Below are positions 13,000 through 26,600 of a stretch of DNA of 64,000 nt, one piece after another. Each line of letters begins with the position of its first letter. Within the stretch, counting starts at the first letter, position 1. Below the pieces are notes generated by a model. It saw nothing but the letters and a program-made list of their open reading frames with translations, was not told the origin of the DNA and ran no database searches. The stretch is from Platycnemis pennipes (taxonomy: Eukaryota > Arthropoda > Insecta > Odonata > Platycnemididae): contig OW121855.1 in assembly GCA_933228895.1 (NCBI GenBank), positions 70,270,698 to 70,334,697 on the forward strand. The letters are read 5' to 3'. The position numbers and the translations under genes are program-made.

Positions 13000-14934
13000 C
13001 GCGGTGCGATATGAGATTGTCAGTTAGGTCATCTTATAATCAAACTCTAATTCCATCCTGGCATTAGTCAAGAAATAGCGAGGCATAACAGATGCGAATA
13101 CTTCCTCCACGGAAAAATTCATTTTGAACAGGAAAGACAGATCGTGAAGCAAACCCTCTCTAACAGAAACCGGAAAATGATATCCCACCATCCCTCTCAG
13201 AGAACTGAGTGCAAGGGATGGATGCATTTAGCGGTATCCTAACAAGACCACCGACCCCGTCAGGTGCTCCGTGAAACGAGACCCGAGGGAAAACGTAAAA
13301 TCAAGCGCAGATGCGAGGACGTTCTGGGAAATAGAGAGGACGGAAGAATGGGGCCATTTCGCCCCAAAAACGATAAGGGGGAGGGATCACCAAAAGGGCT
13401 CTCTATATGGGCGGTGGCAGGAGACGCAGCGTACCCAAAGACCCGCGTGGAATACACCGAAAACTTTTAGAGTGGAACGCCTGTAGTGGGGGAAGAGAGA
13501 GCCCTGATCGGCTTCGACCGTCCTCATCTGACACCCAACTCGCCAGCAAGAGGAGCCCTCGGGGGCGGCCGCCCGGGGCATGAACGAGAGGGGGCAGACG
13601 GAGGCGCTCGAGGGAGCGTGGCTATCTCTCTTCGTCCATCTACGGAGAGGAGGACCGCTGAGGAAGGAAGGGAGGAGGGAGGGTGGTGGAAATTTGCATC
13701 CACGATCGTGGGAAAAACTGCCCGCAATAAGGCCCTAAACCTCCATTCTGCCCTTGGTCACGGTTTGGTGAAGGTAGGAGGCGAGAGGGAGGAAGATGAG
13801 CAAGCAAAACGGCGTGCTTTGAACTAAAGGGGGGAGTAGGAAGAGAAGAGAGATGGATTTAAGTAGATTAACGAAATAACCCCCAACTCCCTACCGACGG
13901 AGATCCCTTCCATTTCTTCCAGAAACGTCCGGTCGAGCGGAATATGCATGAGGACAGCTCATGAACGGGAGGAATACACTCTCCCTCAGGGTACCCTACG
14001 CAAGTGTTTTTCCTCCTTCCTCCCTGGGGTATCGAGGGAAAAATGAAAGAAACCCCTTTACCCTTAAAGCAGAAATAGGCGTCGCCCCTTGTTTACTTTG
14101 GAGCGGGGTTCTGGGCCTCCTGAAGTCCCCCCTTCCACAAGAATCCCTCCTGCGTTCCCGCGGAAGGCAATGAGAATGGGTTGAAAATTCGAATGCGAGG
14201 GAAATAAGCTCGTTTTCCACTTAAAAACGTGGAAAGTGGACGACATGAAATTTACATTAAGCAAATACCCGGTTCAGAACTGAGGAGAGGGGTGAGCTGG
14301 ACCATGAGATGGCCGCTTTGGTCATGTTAATTACCTCCGTTATCTTTTCCCTTATCGCCCGCCGTTCCTCCATCCTTGTGGCTGTGCGCTTGGATTTCCA
14401 CGAAATGGTAAGGGCGAACGGAAATATTAAGGCACGGAACTTCGTCCGGAATGAGAAACTGAAAGGGTCGACCAACGGGGCGACAAACACGAGCCTCCAA
14501 GCTCGATATGAACGAGTGAATGTAACAAAGGTCCAACCTTTTACGCGTCAGGGCGAGTATTATGATAATCAAGGCAATCCGAGAATGTATTATCGTCACA
14601 CTACGGTCGCATGGGCAATTACAGCACCTCAAAGGGTCCGAGTTACCCAGAGTTTGGGACGTTCCCCGAAGACAATGCTCTCTGGCGTAACTTCCTTGAC
14701 GGCATGACTAATGCGATCGCTCCTTAAAAAAGAGTTAAGACTTAAATCTCCCTGTCCTCTACTGTTGATATTAGTAGGATTAGGTTTTGAGGGCTTCCGA
14801 CTGTTGAGATTAAAACCCTACCTCTAGCCCTGAAGTTAAGTCTTGGGACAATATCCATGCTGGAGGCGGGATAAGAACTCATGAATCTCAGGTCGCCAGC
14901 CGTTGCTGTCAGAAACGAATATTAAGATACCATA

Positions 14935-15300
14935 TCGCACTGGCAAGACATCACTTGGAGCAGGCATCATAATTTGGGATACAATTATTGAAAGATCTAA
15001 TTCTGGAACTGAATAAGATACAAAGGAAAACAGCGCGGTTTGTAACATATTCGTATGGACGTACAGTACCACTCGGCTATTGGAAGAGCTTGGTAGGGAA
15101 ACTCTTGATATTAGAAGGTTGTTCGCAAAATCAAAGTTACTTCAAAATTTCGAATAATACGAGTTCTAGACTGCCACTGCAGATATTTTTCAACCCCCAC
15201 ACACAGGTCAGCAGGATAGACGGAAATGATAAATTAAGAGAAATTACCTACCGATCCGAGAGGAACAATAATTCCATCTCGCAAGCAGTTTCATACACGG
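14935..15300 (+). pseudogene. CR1/Jockey-like LINE ORF2 C-terminal remnant
   Basis: It reads LILELNKIQRKTARFVTYSY and, later, SNTSSRLPLQIFFNPHTQVS and KLREITYRSERNNNS. This is the conserved C-terminal tail of CR1/Rex/Jockey-type LINE polyproteins (IQRKAARFV ... GW.SL..RR ... R.NNSF). It is broken and joined directly to the RTE fragment at 15300. Confidence 0.72.
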
Positions 15301-15710
15301 CAGTAACTTTACGGCAGTGAGGCATAGACGATGACAGCTGCGGAGAAGAAAAGAGTGGAAGAATTCGAAATGTGGTGTTACAGAAGAATGATGAAGATTA
15401 AATGGATCGACCGAGTAAGTAACGAGGAAGTCCTAAGAAGAGTGGGAGAAAAGAGAAGCCTGCTGAAAACTATAAAAAAAAGACGGGACAACTTAAATGG
15501 CCATATCTTGAGACACGATGCCCTGATGAAGACAATCGTCGAGGGGAAAGTGAACGGGAAGATTGGAAAAGGCAGGTCTCGTATGAGATAGATGGTATAG
15601 GCTGTGAAGGATGTGAAAGAGAGGAGTTACGTCAATATGAAGAGGTTGGCCGATAGAAGAATCGAGTGGAGGGCTGCGTCAAACCAATCCTTGAATTGTT
15701 GATCAATTCT
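15300..15710 (+). pseudogene. RTE-type LINE 3' fragment, third copy
   Basis: It reads TAAEKKRVEEFEMWCYRRMM, RVGEKRSLLK, HILRHDALMKTIVEGKVNG and RIEWRAASNQS. This is the same family as 32.0-33.5 kb but more diverged, with stops near 15590. It directly follows a different LINE remnant. Confidence 0.82.
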
Positions 15711-18044
15711 GAAGACGCAAATACACTTTCAAAACGCAAAACAAAGCCTAGTTCCGAAAAAAAAATACGAATCCCACTTCATAATTATTTCCTAACGTTT
15801 ATTTTGCAGTTTCTTTCCCGGAAATAATTCATTCTTTTTCAGCGATACTCATAATCAAGTCTTGTGACCTACCCTGTCCTGCCGCACGCCATAAGAGGCC
15901 ACTTCCACGGTAAATGTAAATGCACATGTGACATGGCTTTGTTTCGTTCGGAGATCATCTGCATAGCGATCGAAAGGGGAAACGTTGAAATCCAAAACAC
16001 AAGCGGCACGCGTCCGTTATCTGATAAGCGTAAGCGTGCCGCCGGCCGGCAAGTCATTAAACGCTTTCGGCCTCGGAGCATCACAGCTTGGAAAACCGTT
16101 GAGAGATAGTTGAATTAAGGTAGATACAGAAGGTGACGACAAAATTCCGCACGAGACTGAGAACACATGACCACCTTGCTTCGTCCGAGAACGCCATAGT
16201 GTTCAAGAGCTGCACGGGAACAACTGGAAGATGTCCCCGAACGAATTTAAATGTTCCTCACGAACGATCAAGGTGGACGTTAAATGCCCATGAACAAGAC
16301 TGCATATGCCACGGATTCAACCGAGTGGAAATTTGTTTTCTTTTTTTAACCATGCAGTGGCATTAAATTTCTGTCGTGAGAGGACAGAATGTTGCATACT
16401 CTCTCCACGGAACGAGGCATTTAAATGTTTCCAGCACCTTATTATAATCCCAGATGACGAACACAAAGAGAGCTGGCATCCGACTCTTTTCATTCATTCC
16501 GCCGATAGTTGGCCAGGAAACATTGCTTCCAGCGTCGCACAGGGTCAAAGGAAAGACAAGTGCGATCGATCAGAGGCTGAAAAAAATGGACCGGGAGATT
16601 ATGGAGGTCACCTTTTCGACCTCCGGGCGTACTCAGCTAAATTTAGATCGTGAATGATCTCATAAATATCAATTGGAACACATGTTACACTTCAAAGTTT
16701 CTAATATTCTGATCATTTGTCGAGATTTTAACGCGACTCTAGGAAACGTGAGAATCTACTGTTGTTCCTATGCACATGCGTTAGTTACGAAAGAGCTACA
16801 GAAATGGATCAAAAGTTCATGCCAATAACTCGAAGGAAAGAAAAAGAAAATAATTAATTTACTGAGGTATTCTTACAGAGGAAAATCCACTGCACATATT
16901 TATAACTTTTCTCGCCAAAAGCAGGAAACTATACGAATGTGTGAATGAATTTCTTGCCACACATACGAATTACACATTTTCAAGGTAAAAATGTTAAATA
17001 TAAGGACTTCACATTAAAATAAACAATTTTTTTAAGTGGACACATATTAAGAGTGTTTACTATACCAAAACTTTCAAATACTGATCGGGATATGAGTCTT
17101 CAAAGGAAAACACATGGTTTTGACTGGGAGGACAATTCAGAATAAAATTGGTTGATCACCTTCAGCACCATATTATACTTATATTATACGTATCATGTCA
17201 AACTATTGTAAAATTTCTTAGCTCATTTAAATTAGCAAACGTGCTGGACATAATTTGCCGGGATGACCAAAACACTAATCGCCATGACATTTACATAACC
17301 CTTCGATGGCTGACACATTAACGGTGAGCTTTTTTTTCGTTTTTTTAAGTAAAACGGTAGCCCTGGAGTCCGTCCCTATGTCATTAATATTAATGAGCGT
17401 CAAGGTGGAAGAAGACATAACAGAGCCATTGCTGAATATTCCCTTAAAAAACACATCATGTTCAACAGCACCGAAAATGCCTCAACTTGGGCAAATGTGT
17501 GTTACGGTCTAAAGTTTAAAATTCATGGGAACACCTCGAGAGAACTCAAAGTGTAAATATTGAAAAAAAGCCATAAATCTTCTGTCTCTTTTCCATTTCC
17601 TCGGAATATTCGCCAATAGTATTTACATTTTTTTCGTTTATCAGGAATTGAATAATGAGAATAGGGAAGTTCCGCCAAACATTAATGTAATGCTATTTTT
17701 ATTACACTTAAGATGCTGGTAAAAAAAACAATAAGATTCAAAATACTGGCTTTAATAAGTTACACATCTTTCAATGCCAATTTCCAAAACTATACTTTCA
17801 ATCATAAAGGATTAATGGAAAGAAGAAGTATAACGAGGGAAAATACCGTGTTCTAACTTCAAAACAAATATATATTTTTTAATGTCATGATTTTTTCGAG
17901 AAATAAAATTGTTACTAAACCGATCCGCTTTAATCTTAGCATTGACTGCAAATCGAATTAGCTCGATTAAAATGGTGCTGCATAAACTCCTCGCCGTAGG
18001 AAAATTAGTATTATTTAGTGTTCTACCGCTGGGTTTATTCGGAC

Positions 18045-18213
18045 ATAAAATGGGAAAGGGGAGAACGGGTTAACGTCCCATCCGACGGACTTATTACTGT
18101 ACACGAAGCGTTCTCCACACTACACACTACACAGCACTCCAGTAGAGAGTGGTATGCTAACGAAAAATCTCTACCACTGTCGGGATTTGAAGTCAGGTCC
18201 CGCACAGGTATGC
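18045..18213 (-). mobile_element. tRNA-derived SINE, diverged
   Basis: AACGTCCCATCCGACGGAC, GTTCTCCACAC and box B reversed TCGGGATTTGAAGTC are readable. Confidence 0.7.
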
Positions 18214-19839
18214 TATAAGTTATGATAGTATTTTTTTGTAAAATGACTGCGATAAAATGGTAGAGTTTCTCATTTTCTTTCAACCCTCCGCAAGAAAAAA
18301 AAACGGAAGTAAAGGAAAATTTTGGTCATCTAATGCCGAGACCTTGGAGAGAAGATAACTTCCTCTCCCTTTCTTCTCCCCACACGCCCGTGACGCTACC
18401 GTGAACTTCCGCTATGCCCGCTTCCGATACACCTGGAGGCGACATGAAATGAAGCGACCTGCCACGTTCACTTTTTTCTCTCTTTCGGTCGAGAAAGGAA
18501 GGGAGGAAGGAAGTAACGAAAAAGGAGGAGGAGAGAAAAGACGGGAGGACCCAAAGCCGGAACTTGTTAGTCATACTCCACTCTCATTTAATGGAGAAAA
18601 CTCGGTACCAACAGTTTATTAGAAGGAAAGGAAGGGTAAAGACGCGTTAGTGGGTGGTGGAAGATGAGGTGGAAAAGGATGCAGGTGCAAGGATGAAATG
18701 AGAAAGAGAGGGAAATATTTAAGGAGGAGAGATTTTCAAGGATAGATCCGGGGAGATTATCCGCCATTTTAATTCGGTACGAACATGGCGGCCGTGAACT
18801 CGCGAGAGGGGAGGGATTCCATTGTTGCGAAAGACGGAATTAACTCCTGGCCACAGTGAATGAGTCTGCCCACTCAAATTCGAAGTTTTGTTCCCACGAA
18901 GACCGACCATTATGACGAGATGTGGCGGAGAAAATGACGATTAGATACAAGTACCTCTGTATGGGCGCCATCTGCTCTTCTCCGCGAACGAAGACTAAAG
19001 CCGTGACCGAATTTATTTAGCATCGGCATCAGCCATGTTCCACTGGCCACCAACAAATCTCGAAGGATAATAAAGCCTACGGTGGGCTGTCCATATTTCA
19101 AAGTCATGTAAGATTCCTGATACCTGTTTAAGAGCCAGATTCATTTTCCCAGTTTCGCAATTCGACGACGATGACGATTATCACCATATCGCCCGATATC
19201 TATCGATCGGTAAGTTTCGATCTTCCAACCTAAAGAAAATGATACGCACACACGGTTCGTAAAACCCCGGGCATATATTTGTTAAATACGCGACAACGCT
19301 GATGGCAGTGATTTTTATCGCCGAAAGACAAATTAAAACGCCCTGATGTTTACAAACACCGCGCGACTTTCAATTTAAAAAAAAGTAAAAGAACGACAGT
19401 GAGTAGAATTAAACTCACTGTAAATAGCGGTTTAAACTTCGTTCATCTGGCAAATGACAGTGGTTTATATCGTTTCCAATAGACTCGGACTAAAACTCTG
19501 TTTTAACTTCGTTCTCGACGCAAGCCACCAACTTAAGGCACTAGAAAGCGTCTTTTTCAATGCGCCGGCAACTCTTTTGCTCGCGAGATCCTCCTGCACA
19601 GTCCGTGTCACAACAATGACTTCGAGCACCACCGCAACAATACTCTCTTACCCACTCCAAAGCCTCACTCTTACAAAGCCGTTCGAATTAGCGACGCGCC
19701 TCGATCCTTCAGAGAGAGAGAAAGAGAAATGGGATGGAAGAGCGGTGATCTCATAAGTGGCAGTCTTTAAGGAAGCCCTTGAAAATCGCCTAATAGGGCA
19801 CGAAAATCTTCACTCCTCGGCCCGACCCCCCGCATGCAT

Positions 19840-19925
19840 TTGGACAAGGGGGGAGGGAGGGGGAGCAAGGGGTGTTGCAGGCAAAGCAATGCCTGCACAA
19901 GGGCGGGGGAGGGGGGGGTGAACAC
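19840..19925 (+). other. G-run block with quadruplex potential
   Basis: Plus-strand runs GGGGGGAGGGAGGGGGAGC and GGGGGAGGGGGGGGTG lie within 80 bp. No gene is assigned to this region. Confidence 0.6.
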
Positions 19926-20999
19926 AAGCTGCATCTCGGCTATGTTGCTGGCTCTTGCAGCCGGCCTCAAGGGTGGCAGATGAAGACGATGATGACAGCG
20001 CTGGATCGTAGGCGATTCGACCGATGGAATGGATGACGCGACAATGAACTCCCGTGCGACACGAGTGACGTGGCGGGCGGGGATTGGGGGAAAATCTTTT
20101 GGGACGAGAGGAGAAAAAAAATCGAATGACAAAAGTCACCGCGTGGATTGAGAGCGCCCCTTCCCGATCTCTTTGGATTGTCCTAGCGTCTTCAATACGT
20201 CCTTCGAGCTTTAGCGGAAATAATGGTGGAGCAAAATCATCACACACGCGGAAGGAAAGGTGGGCCGGAGGACACAATGTAGGAATGATAGAGAGAGAGG
20301 GAGAGATAGAAGAAAAAGTGTAGTTGATGATGAAGGTAGTCTGTTATTACCGGGCATACCCACAATCGCCCCGGTCCGAGAAGGGGGACATTATAATGAC
20401 GAGGTCGACATGGGACTTGCGAGTGGACCCGGAGACTCCCAGCCAGTCATCGACTTACCGTACGTAGACTTTGCAGTCGAGTTGGTACGGGACAGCGGCA
20501 CCAAACACTGTGATTAAGTCGCCGACGCCTTTGTGAATGGGTGAGATAGGGCGAAAAAAAAACTTGCTGTCATTCATCAAGATTCGAATCTTTTGTCACC
20601 GAATAGCTGAATAGAGCAACCGAAGGCAAAAATGGAGAGGAAGAAGTACTCAGCCTACAGCGTTACGCAATGTGTGAATTAGGCATTAGGGGAGAGTATT
20701 AAAACGTCATAACAATTCTATAAAGATCAAACCATGATTATTAAATACTGTTCCCACTTTTTATTTTTCTCTGTCGTTTACTGTTGTTCTAGTTCATAAT
20801 TGAGGTTATTAAGCCTAACTTCCATTTTTAAAGGTTTAAAAAATTAGTCATTTAGTTATCTAGATATGAAGAAAATATTTTCTTAAGAAGTGTATAATAA
20901 AATTGTTGATATATTTTTATTACTACGTCATAATATTAGTGTCAATTTATTTTAGGGTGACGTTAATACAACAGGTTCTCCTTCGAGGTGACCTAAAGT

Positions 21000-21148
21000 T
21001 CACTATTGATCTCATTTTCTTCTTACTCCACACAGCACTAAAGTGGGACGGGTAATATACCTACTGAAAAATGTCACAACTGGGATTTGAACCCGGGCCC
21101 TCGGAATGTGAAGCCAGTACTCAAGCCACCAAACCAACCCGATCCCCA
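21000..21148 (-). mobile_element. tRNA-derived SINE 5' half
   Basis: A good tRNA-like head: reversed box B GGGATTTGAACCCGGG and ACCAAACCAACCCGATCCCC. The 3' body is missing beyond the CTCCACACAGCAC segment. Confidence 0.75.
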
Positions 21149-23480
21149 TACTTCCGTTTTGGAATAGAATATTCAATCAGTCGCCCACCTAATAAATCCT
21201 GAGGGAAAAATGATTTCCCGGCGAGGCGTACGGAGGAAATCAATCATTAACTGAGCGGAAACATATTCCTCCCTCCAGAAACCATTCAGACATGCGCTCC
21301 TCGCTACCTTAAGCGAGGGGTGAACTGAGTTCTTTAAGTGTTTCCCCCTTTCCTTACACCGCTATCGGGTAAGAAAACCTCTTGAAATAGAGCTCTCAAC
21401 CTTTCCTTCCTGACGGGGTTGGTTTAGACTGCGGAAACCACGAAATTAACCTCTTTTTAGGGAGGTCAACGGAGTGTGCGATTTTCTGAAGGAGTCGACT
21501 ACCTCCTTCCTCTATTTGATGCAATCATTGAGACACACACACAAACGAACTGACCTATCATCCAGGGCACCTTCTTGCACGACGTCAAAACCCCCTTCCC
21601 GCCACACCCCCTAAAGAGCCCTATTAAAAACCACCCTCTACAGAAACACTTTTAAAAAAACCACCACAAGCCAAACCACCCCCACCCAATCCTTAAAGAA
21701 ACAGACCCGCTTCTGTGCTCAACGACCCAAGTTCCTGTCCTGTCCACCCCTGAAATCTTTATTCACTCTTCCCCTCGGTTCAATCCCGGGGTTGACTTCC
21801 TTTCCCCACACCCCTCACCCGCTCCCTGTCCGATTTTGGGGTGGGTGAGAAGTCCATCTATTCGGCCGACAAACCCCTTTTCTTTCAACCCCTGGAGACC
21901 CTTGAGCATCCGTCGCCAGAAAAAAAGAAAAGGGTATGTGATGGGAGTGCGGAGTCATCGGGTAAACCCCTGACAGGGCCGGCGAGTTTCTCACGTCCTT
22001 ACCACGGAGGCTAAAATGTACTGGAGGAGGCATTGGCATGATAGCTTATGGGTGACAATGAAGCCAGAATGAGAGTGCTTGGGATGGATTCGGCCCCTCC
22101 CACTCCGTACAAAACTGCATTTCCAACGGCCTCTTAAGGAGACAGCATGTGTATTGAAACGTAAATAATACCGAAATCGTACCTATATTTCATCGAGGCG
22201 GCATCAGTAAATCTTTCTTCGGCTGTTTAAGGGGGTATTAGGGGGTATTAATGCATTTAATCCCCTGGGAGGTAATTTAATTATTAACACAGGTTATAAT
22301 TCAACCTATTGAAACTAAACATTTGGCGATTGATGACGCGTTTGCGCACTTTTCTCTGCTTCTTTGACGAATTTTAAAAGTGCGAAAATACACAAAAAAG
22401 CCAAACAGGTAGCTGCATTAGTTTAACTTTATATCAGCTGTTTCTAATACAGTGAAATTTTCGTAAAATTCATTAATATGTCCGTAAAATCACCTCGGGG
22501 AGAATGACTGACAACGCTGAATTGAATTCCGAGAGCGATATCGTCGTAATTTATGCTTTAATACACGTGCAATCTCCATTAGAGGACATACAAAAACGAA
22601 ATGTTTTGGCCGAGGGGGCAGGGGCCTAATTCTTCCCTGGTATCATTATCACTCCTAGGCTAGCATGAGTATGCCCCCTCTACTACCTTCTAACCTCCTT
22701 GAATAACATCATATTGCAATAATCTGTTTTAATCCGCGAAACACATTGTTGCCGCAGATATTTGAATACCGATATACCGAATAGAGCATCTGGTTTGCCT
22801 CATGCCGTGGTATCTATTTACATTTTACTACGCACAACAACTGCACCAGCATCCAGGGAAACGGGCAACAACCATCATGATAATGTAAACATCTTGAACA
22901 ATGACGCCGGCTACAGCATACTAAACAATGTTGCTAGTACTAATTAAGAGATAAAAATAAGCAACAAATTCAAACAAATCAAAACAAACAAAAAAATTAA
23001 TTCAAGCATTTCATAGCAGTAACTTAAAGAGAAATTGTTCCATATTTCAAATACCTACATTCTTTCATTAAAGTTTTACTGAAAGCGACTTTGGCTGCTG
23101 TTCTGTAAGCAAATAATTGTATTGTTTATAACCTGCTGGAGCAATAAACATTATTATCATTATTAAAATGTAAAATTTCCGGGATACCTCCGTTAAATGA
23201 ACCTGCCATCAGAAGTTACGAGGCGTATTATTTAGTTAAGAAAAACTCATCAAAAAGTAAGTGTTCGCTAATAATTCTTAAGTTTACTAGCAAAAAAGGA
23301 TAATTTGTCTTTTTTCCCATTGTTTGCGACGCCACTGACTTCCTCCCAAATTCGACACCGCTTTACTGAAATGAGAATGCGGACTAATTCGAAGATGACT
23401 TGATTCTGGAGTACCTAAAGTCGATTCAGTCGTGAGAACCGAAACATTTCATGAGCGAATCCATGGCATGGTACACTTAC

Positions 23481-23696
23481 CCTCAATTCTTCCGGCGTGA
23501 CACTGTAGTCGGTGTAGTGACAGATGAGCTCCACGGACAAGGGGTGGCACTGCCTCGTCTTGGATGCAAGGAGAAGACACACCCCTGCGACCATCTGCAG
23601 CTGGCTGCGGGCTATCGTGCACTCGCACAAGAACCGATCCAGGAAATTGGTGGAGAGTGGGAATACCTGGTTCTCGCATCTCTGCTCCTCGCAAAC
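23481..23696 (-). CDS. CycD: cyclin D coding exon 2 (cyclin box, first half)
   Basis: The acceptor is a pyrimidine-rich stretch ending in CCCAG just before GTTTGC (V-C). The donor is GTAAGT directly after an AGG codon, phase 0 on both sides. The translated 72 residues contain VCEEQRCENQVFPL, NFLDRFL, LLLASK and ICHYTDYSVTPEEL, typical of cyclin D helices 1-4. No stop or frameshift is present, which argues for a functional exon. Confidence 0.94.
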
Positions 23697-26600
23697 CTGG
23701 GACACAGGTGAGAAAGATCGCTTCAGTTTTCGAAAGCACGCACCACATATGAGCCGTTGTAAGGTCGTCCCAAACAATCTACATCGGGAGGAAAGGTAGG
23801 CAACGGGGGCCACAGCTAAACGTACCATCCGTCGGACGGAGTACTGAACTTGTAATGTTTCATTGTGTATTTTTATATCAAAAATGCATTCAATTACAGA
23901 TTCCAATGAGGTTTCTCCCAGGATTCGAACCCAGTCTATGAGGGAGGGTAGCCAGTACTTTCATTAAACTGTACACACATTTTTAAGTTTCTGCAATTTA
24001 GAGGAGCGCTAACTACAATCGAATCGAAACAAGCTCACTCATTGTTTAAAAAATAATTGTTGAATAGATCCCATCACCTAACGATATAATCAGGAACTTC
24101 GAAAAGATTTTAATTCTTTAAAATTCCATGTATTACACCATCGATCAAGGCATTAACCAAAATATGAATAAAAATCATATTTGAATGCTAAATTATTTAT
24201 TTATAACAAATTTAAAATATGTTTTCATAGGTCGTTGATTATCAGCATTTATTTTCCATATTTTCGTTGTGGGACTATTTTTAGTCCCTTGTTTGGATTC
24301 GATACCTTAATAAGGCCACCATTCAGAGAATAATGCATTGACGACATTGTCCCACCCATGCATGCAAAATCATTGAATTGAAAAATTTTGCGTGTTCATC
24401 GCTATTATTAAAATTCGGATTATAACTCTTATACCTGAGTGCAAAACAAACGTCAAGCTAACTGCAATCGTCGATATAAAATAAATACGCATACATGTGT
24501 TTGCTGTTATTTTTGTACATTGCATTCCTGAAAAGTCCCTTCTTTTTTTAATAGTGTGGTAGTTTTAATAATCTAATTTTTTTGGAACAGTGTTGTTGTT
24601 CGAAATATATCCTTTGTGAATTCCAATGGACGAAATAATAAAATAAAAAAGACGTATGTTCCAAAAAAGGATTCTATTTGAAAAAATTAATACATGAACA
24701 TATCATTGCCGTTTCTCCTGAGTGACATCGTGCAACTCGAAGTTAGATCGCGCAAAAATCGGGCAGAAGTCCCGGTAGTAGAAAAAATAACAATGAAATG
24801 GCGTAACGAATACGCAAGCATAACACGCAACTATCTTCAAGAAGTCAGTTTTTAGTCTGCCGCGACTTAACAATGAGGGGATGCAAATGAAAAATCATTC
24901 CGGGCTCGCGAGCAAAGGAGAAGGCTGGGGCATTGATTTCATCAACTTTCCTCAAAGACATTGTCCACTGGCCATCGTGACTCGTGGAGAAATATAGAGG
25001 AGGATGAGTGCATATACATTAATTCCAACAACTTGACACTCAGTGCAACATTTTAAAGCCTCATTCTCCGTCGTCGTCGCCTCCCTCCCGAACTCTTTCG
25101 TCATTTCCTAATCCTTTTGCGGACGATGGTGCCTCTCAAACAAAATTACAACAGCTGTGATTTGCAAAAATTCACCTCAGATAATGAACCCCGCTGATCA
25201 CGTGATTCGAGACAACAAAGTATGCCCGCTCCTTGTCAGCAAGAACTGGAAAGTATCGGTGCACTTAAAGCAAGCGCGTATACCTTATACGCTTTTAAGT
25301 GGACATAGTGTAAAAATACTGAGGTCCTCACCACCGAAGCAACAAAGTTTGACAATGCTCACCCCCGGTGAGCACTGTGCAGTAATTAATCACGTGCACC
25401 CAGCTGACCTCCCATATGTCGGTGGGGTCTCTCACCCAGTGGGCTTGCGTTCGAATCCCGACAGCAGCAGATATTCTTTAGTGGTGAGCCGACCCCAACT
25501 CTTTTAAGTGATTTCCGGAAAGAATTTTAGTTCAGCATTCAGTCCGTCAGACGGGACGTGGAGCCCTGATCCCCTTAGCTCCCATCATTTAGAGTGGGCT
25601 AATGCTGACGCCGGGTTTCCCTTCACCCTTGTATTCCTATCCTTGTATATTTCCTCCAGTCTGTAGCGTATTTAAGCGTGGCAACAGACATGAAAATCAC
25701 AGATGATGTATGACGAGATATTAAATGGGAACTGGATTGGAGGGGTAGGGGAAAACCCGGTGTCGGCATTAGCCTCCTCCATTATCGAAAGACACAAGAA
25801 ATAATACACGACTTCACCATTCGGTTCGGAGTGATTAACTTGAACTTCTCTCCAAACCTGGGGAACGGGATTCCAAAGAAAGGTATTTGCCACTTCTGGG
25901 ATTCAAACCCCGGTCTTCGTGTTGGGAAGTAAGAACTCTAGCCACCTCACCCTAGAGACAAATTCTACGGATCAGCGTTCCAATGCATAACTGTTAATCG
26001 AATGTGCGCGGTACCCAAAGCTTTCCATCGATGTTCGAATGACAGATAGCAATTTTTAATTGATAATTTCTATATTCGGATGCCATGCGCACTCCACCGC
26101 ACACCAAATTCAGTACTCCGTCTGAAAGATTAGGCGTAATATCCTCAGACAGCAAGGCCGACACCAGGTTTCCTTCCACCTTTCCTTCTTTGCCCAAATC
26201 ATAGGCCCTTATATTATGTCACAGAGCTATCGACAACTTACTACTATCAATCTCATACGAACAGCGGTATATGCGGGACAAATTAGAAATGTACAACGCT
26301 AAGGCCCGGTATTATAATGTCTGGTAAATGCTGACTCGCAGCTTACAGTAAACGTTTAAGTGACAGTGGCAGTTAACCACACTTTAGAAAAGGGACAATG
26401 GAAAAAGAAGATGTACCGACATCAACGTAAACAAAAGAGGGCGTACCCACAATCGTTTTTAAGACATAGACATGATAACACTGGGCCAAAAGCAATTAAT
26501 TACTTTGGAATGGTTGGTCGGCATGGGAAGATGCGGAAAAAGACGAAAGCTCACCTCAAGCATCCACGTGGACACGACGTTCCTCATGTACGGGAAGATG

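Larger units (their letters stand above)
9549..14934. other. no gene found; GC-rich, pyrimidine-rich patches
   Basis: Blocks at 9620-9960, 11400-11860 and 13260-13860 are C- or G-rich and open in several frames at once with low-complexity translations (runs of Pro, Arg, Ser). That is compositional, not coding. They could be regulatory DNA. SINE pieces are listed separately. Confidence 0.45.
15711..23480. other. no gene found
   Basis: Mixed AT-rich sequence with GC-rich patches (18350-18900, 19770-20500). Apart from SINEs, nothing was assigned. I scanned the minus strand here for the next cyclin D exon (a WELL..KWD-like segment) and did not find it. Confidence 0.45.

Noticed and set aside
13264..13827. 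Open frames in a GC-rich block
   Set aside because: Open on both strands, compositional, no recognisable domain.
19767..20517. 121- and 155-codon minus-strand frames
   Set aside because: Overlap each other in different frames within a G/C-run region; proline/serine-rich noise.
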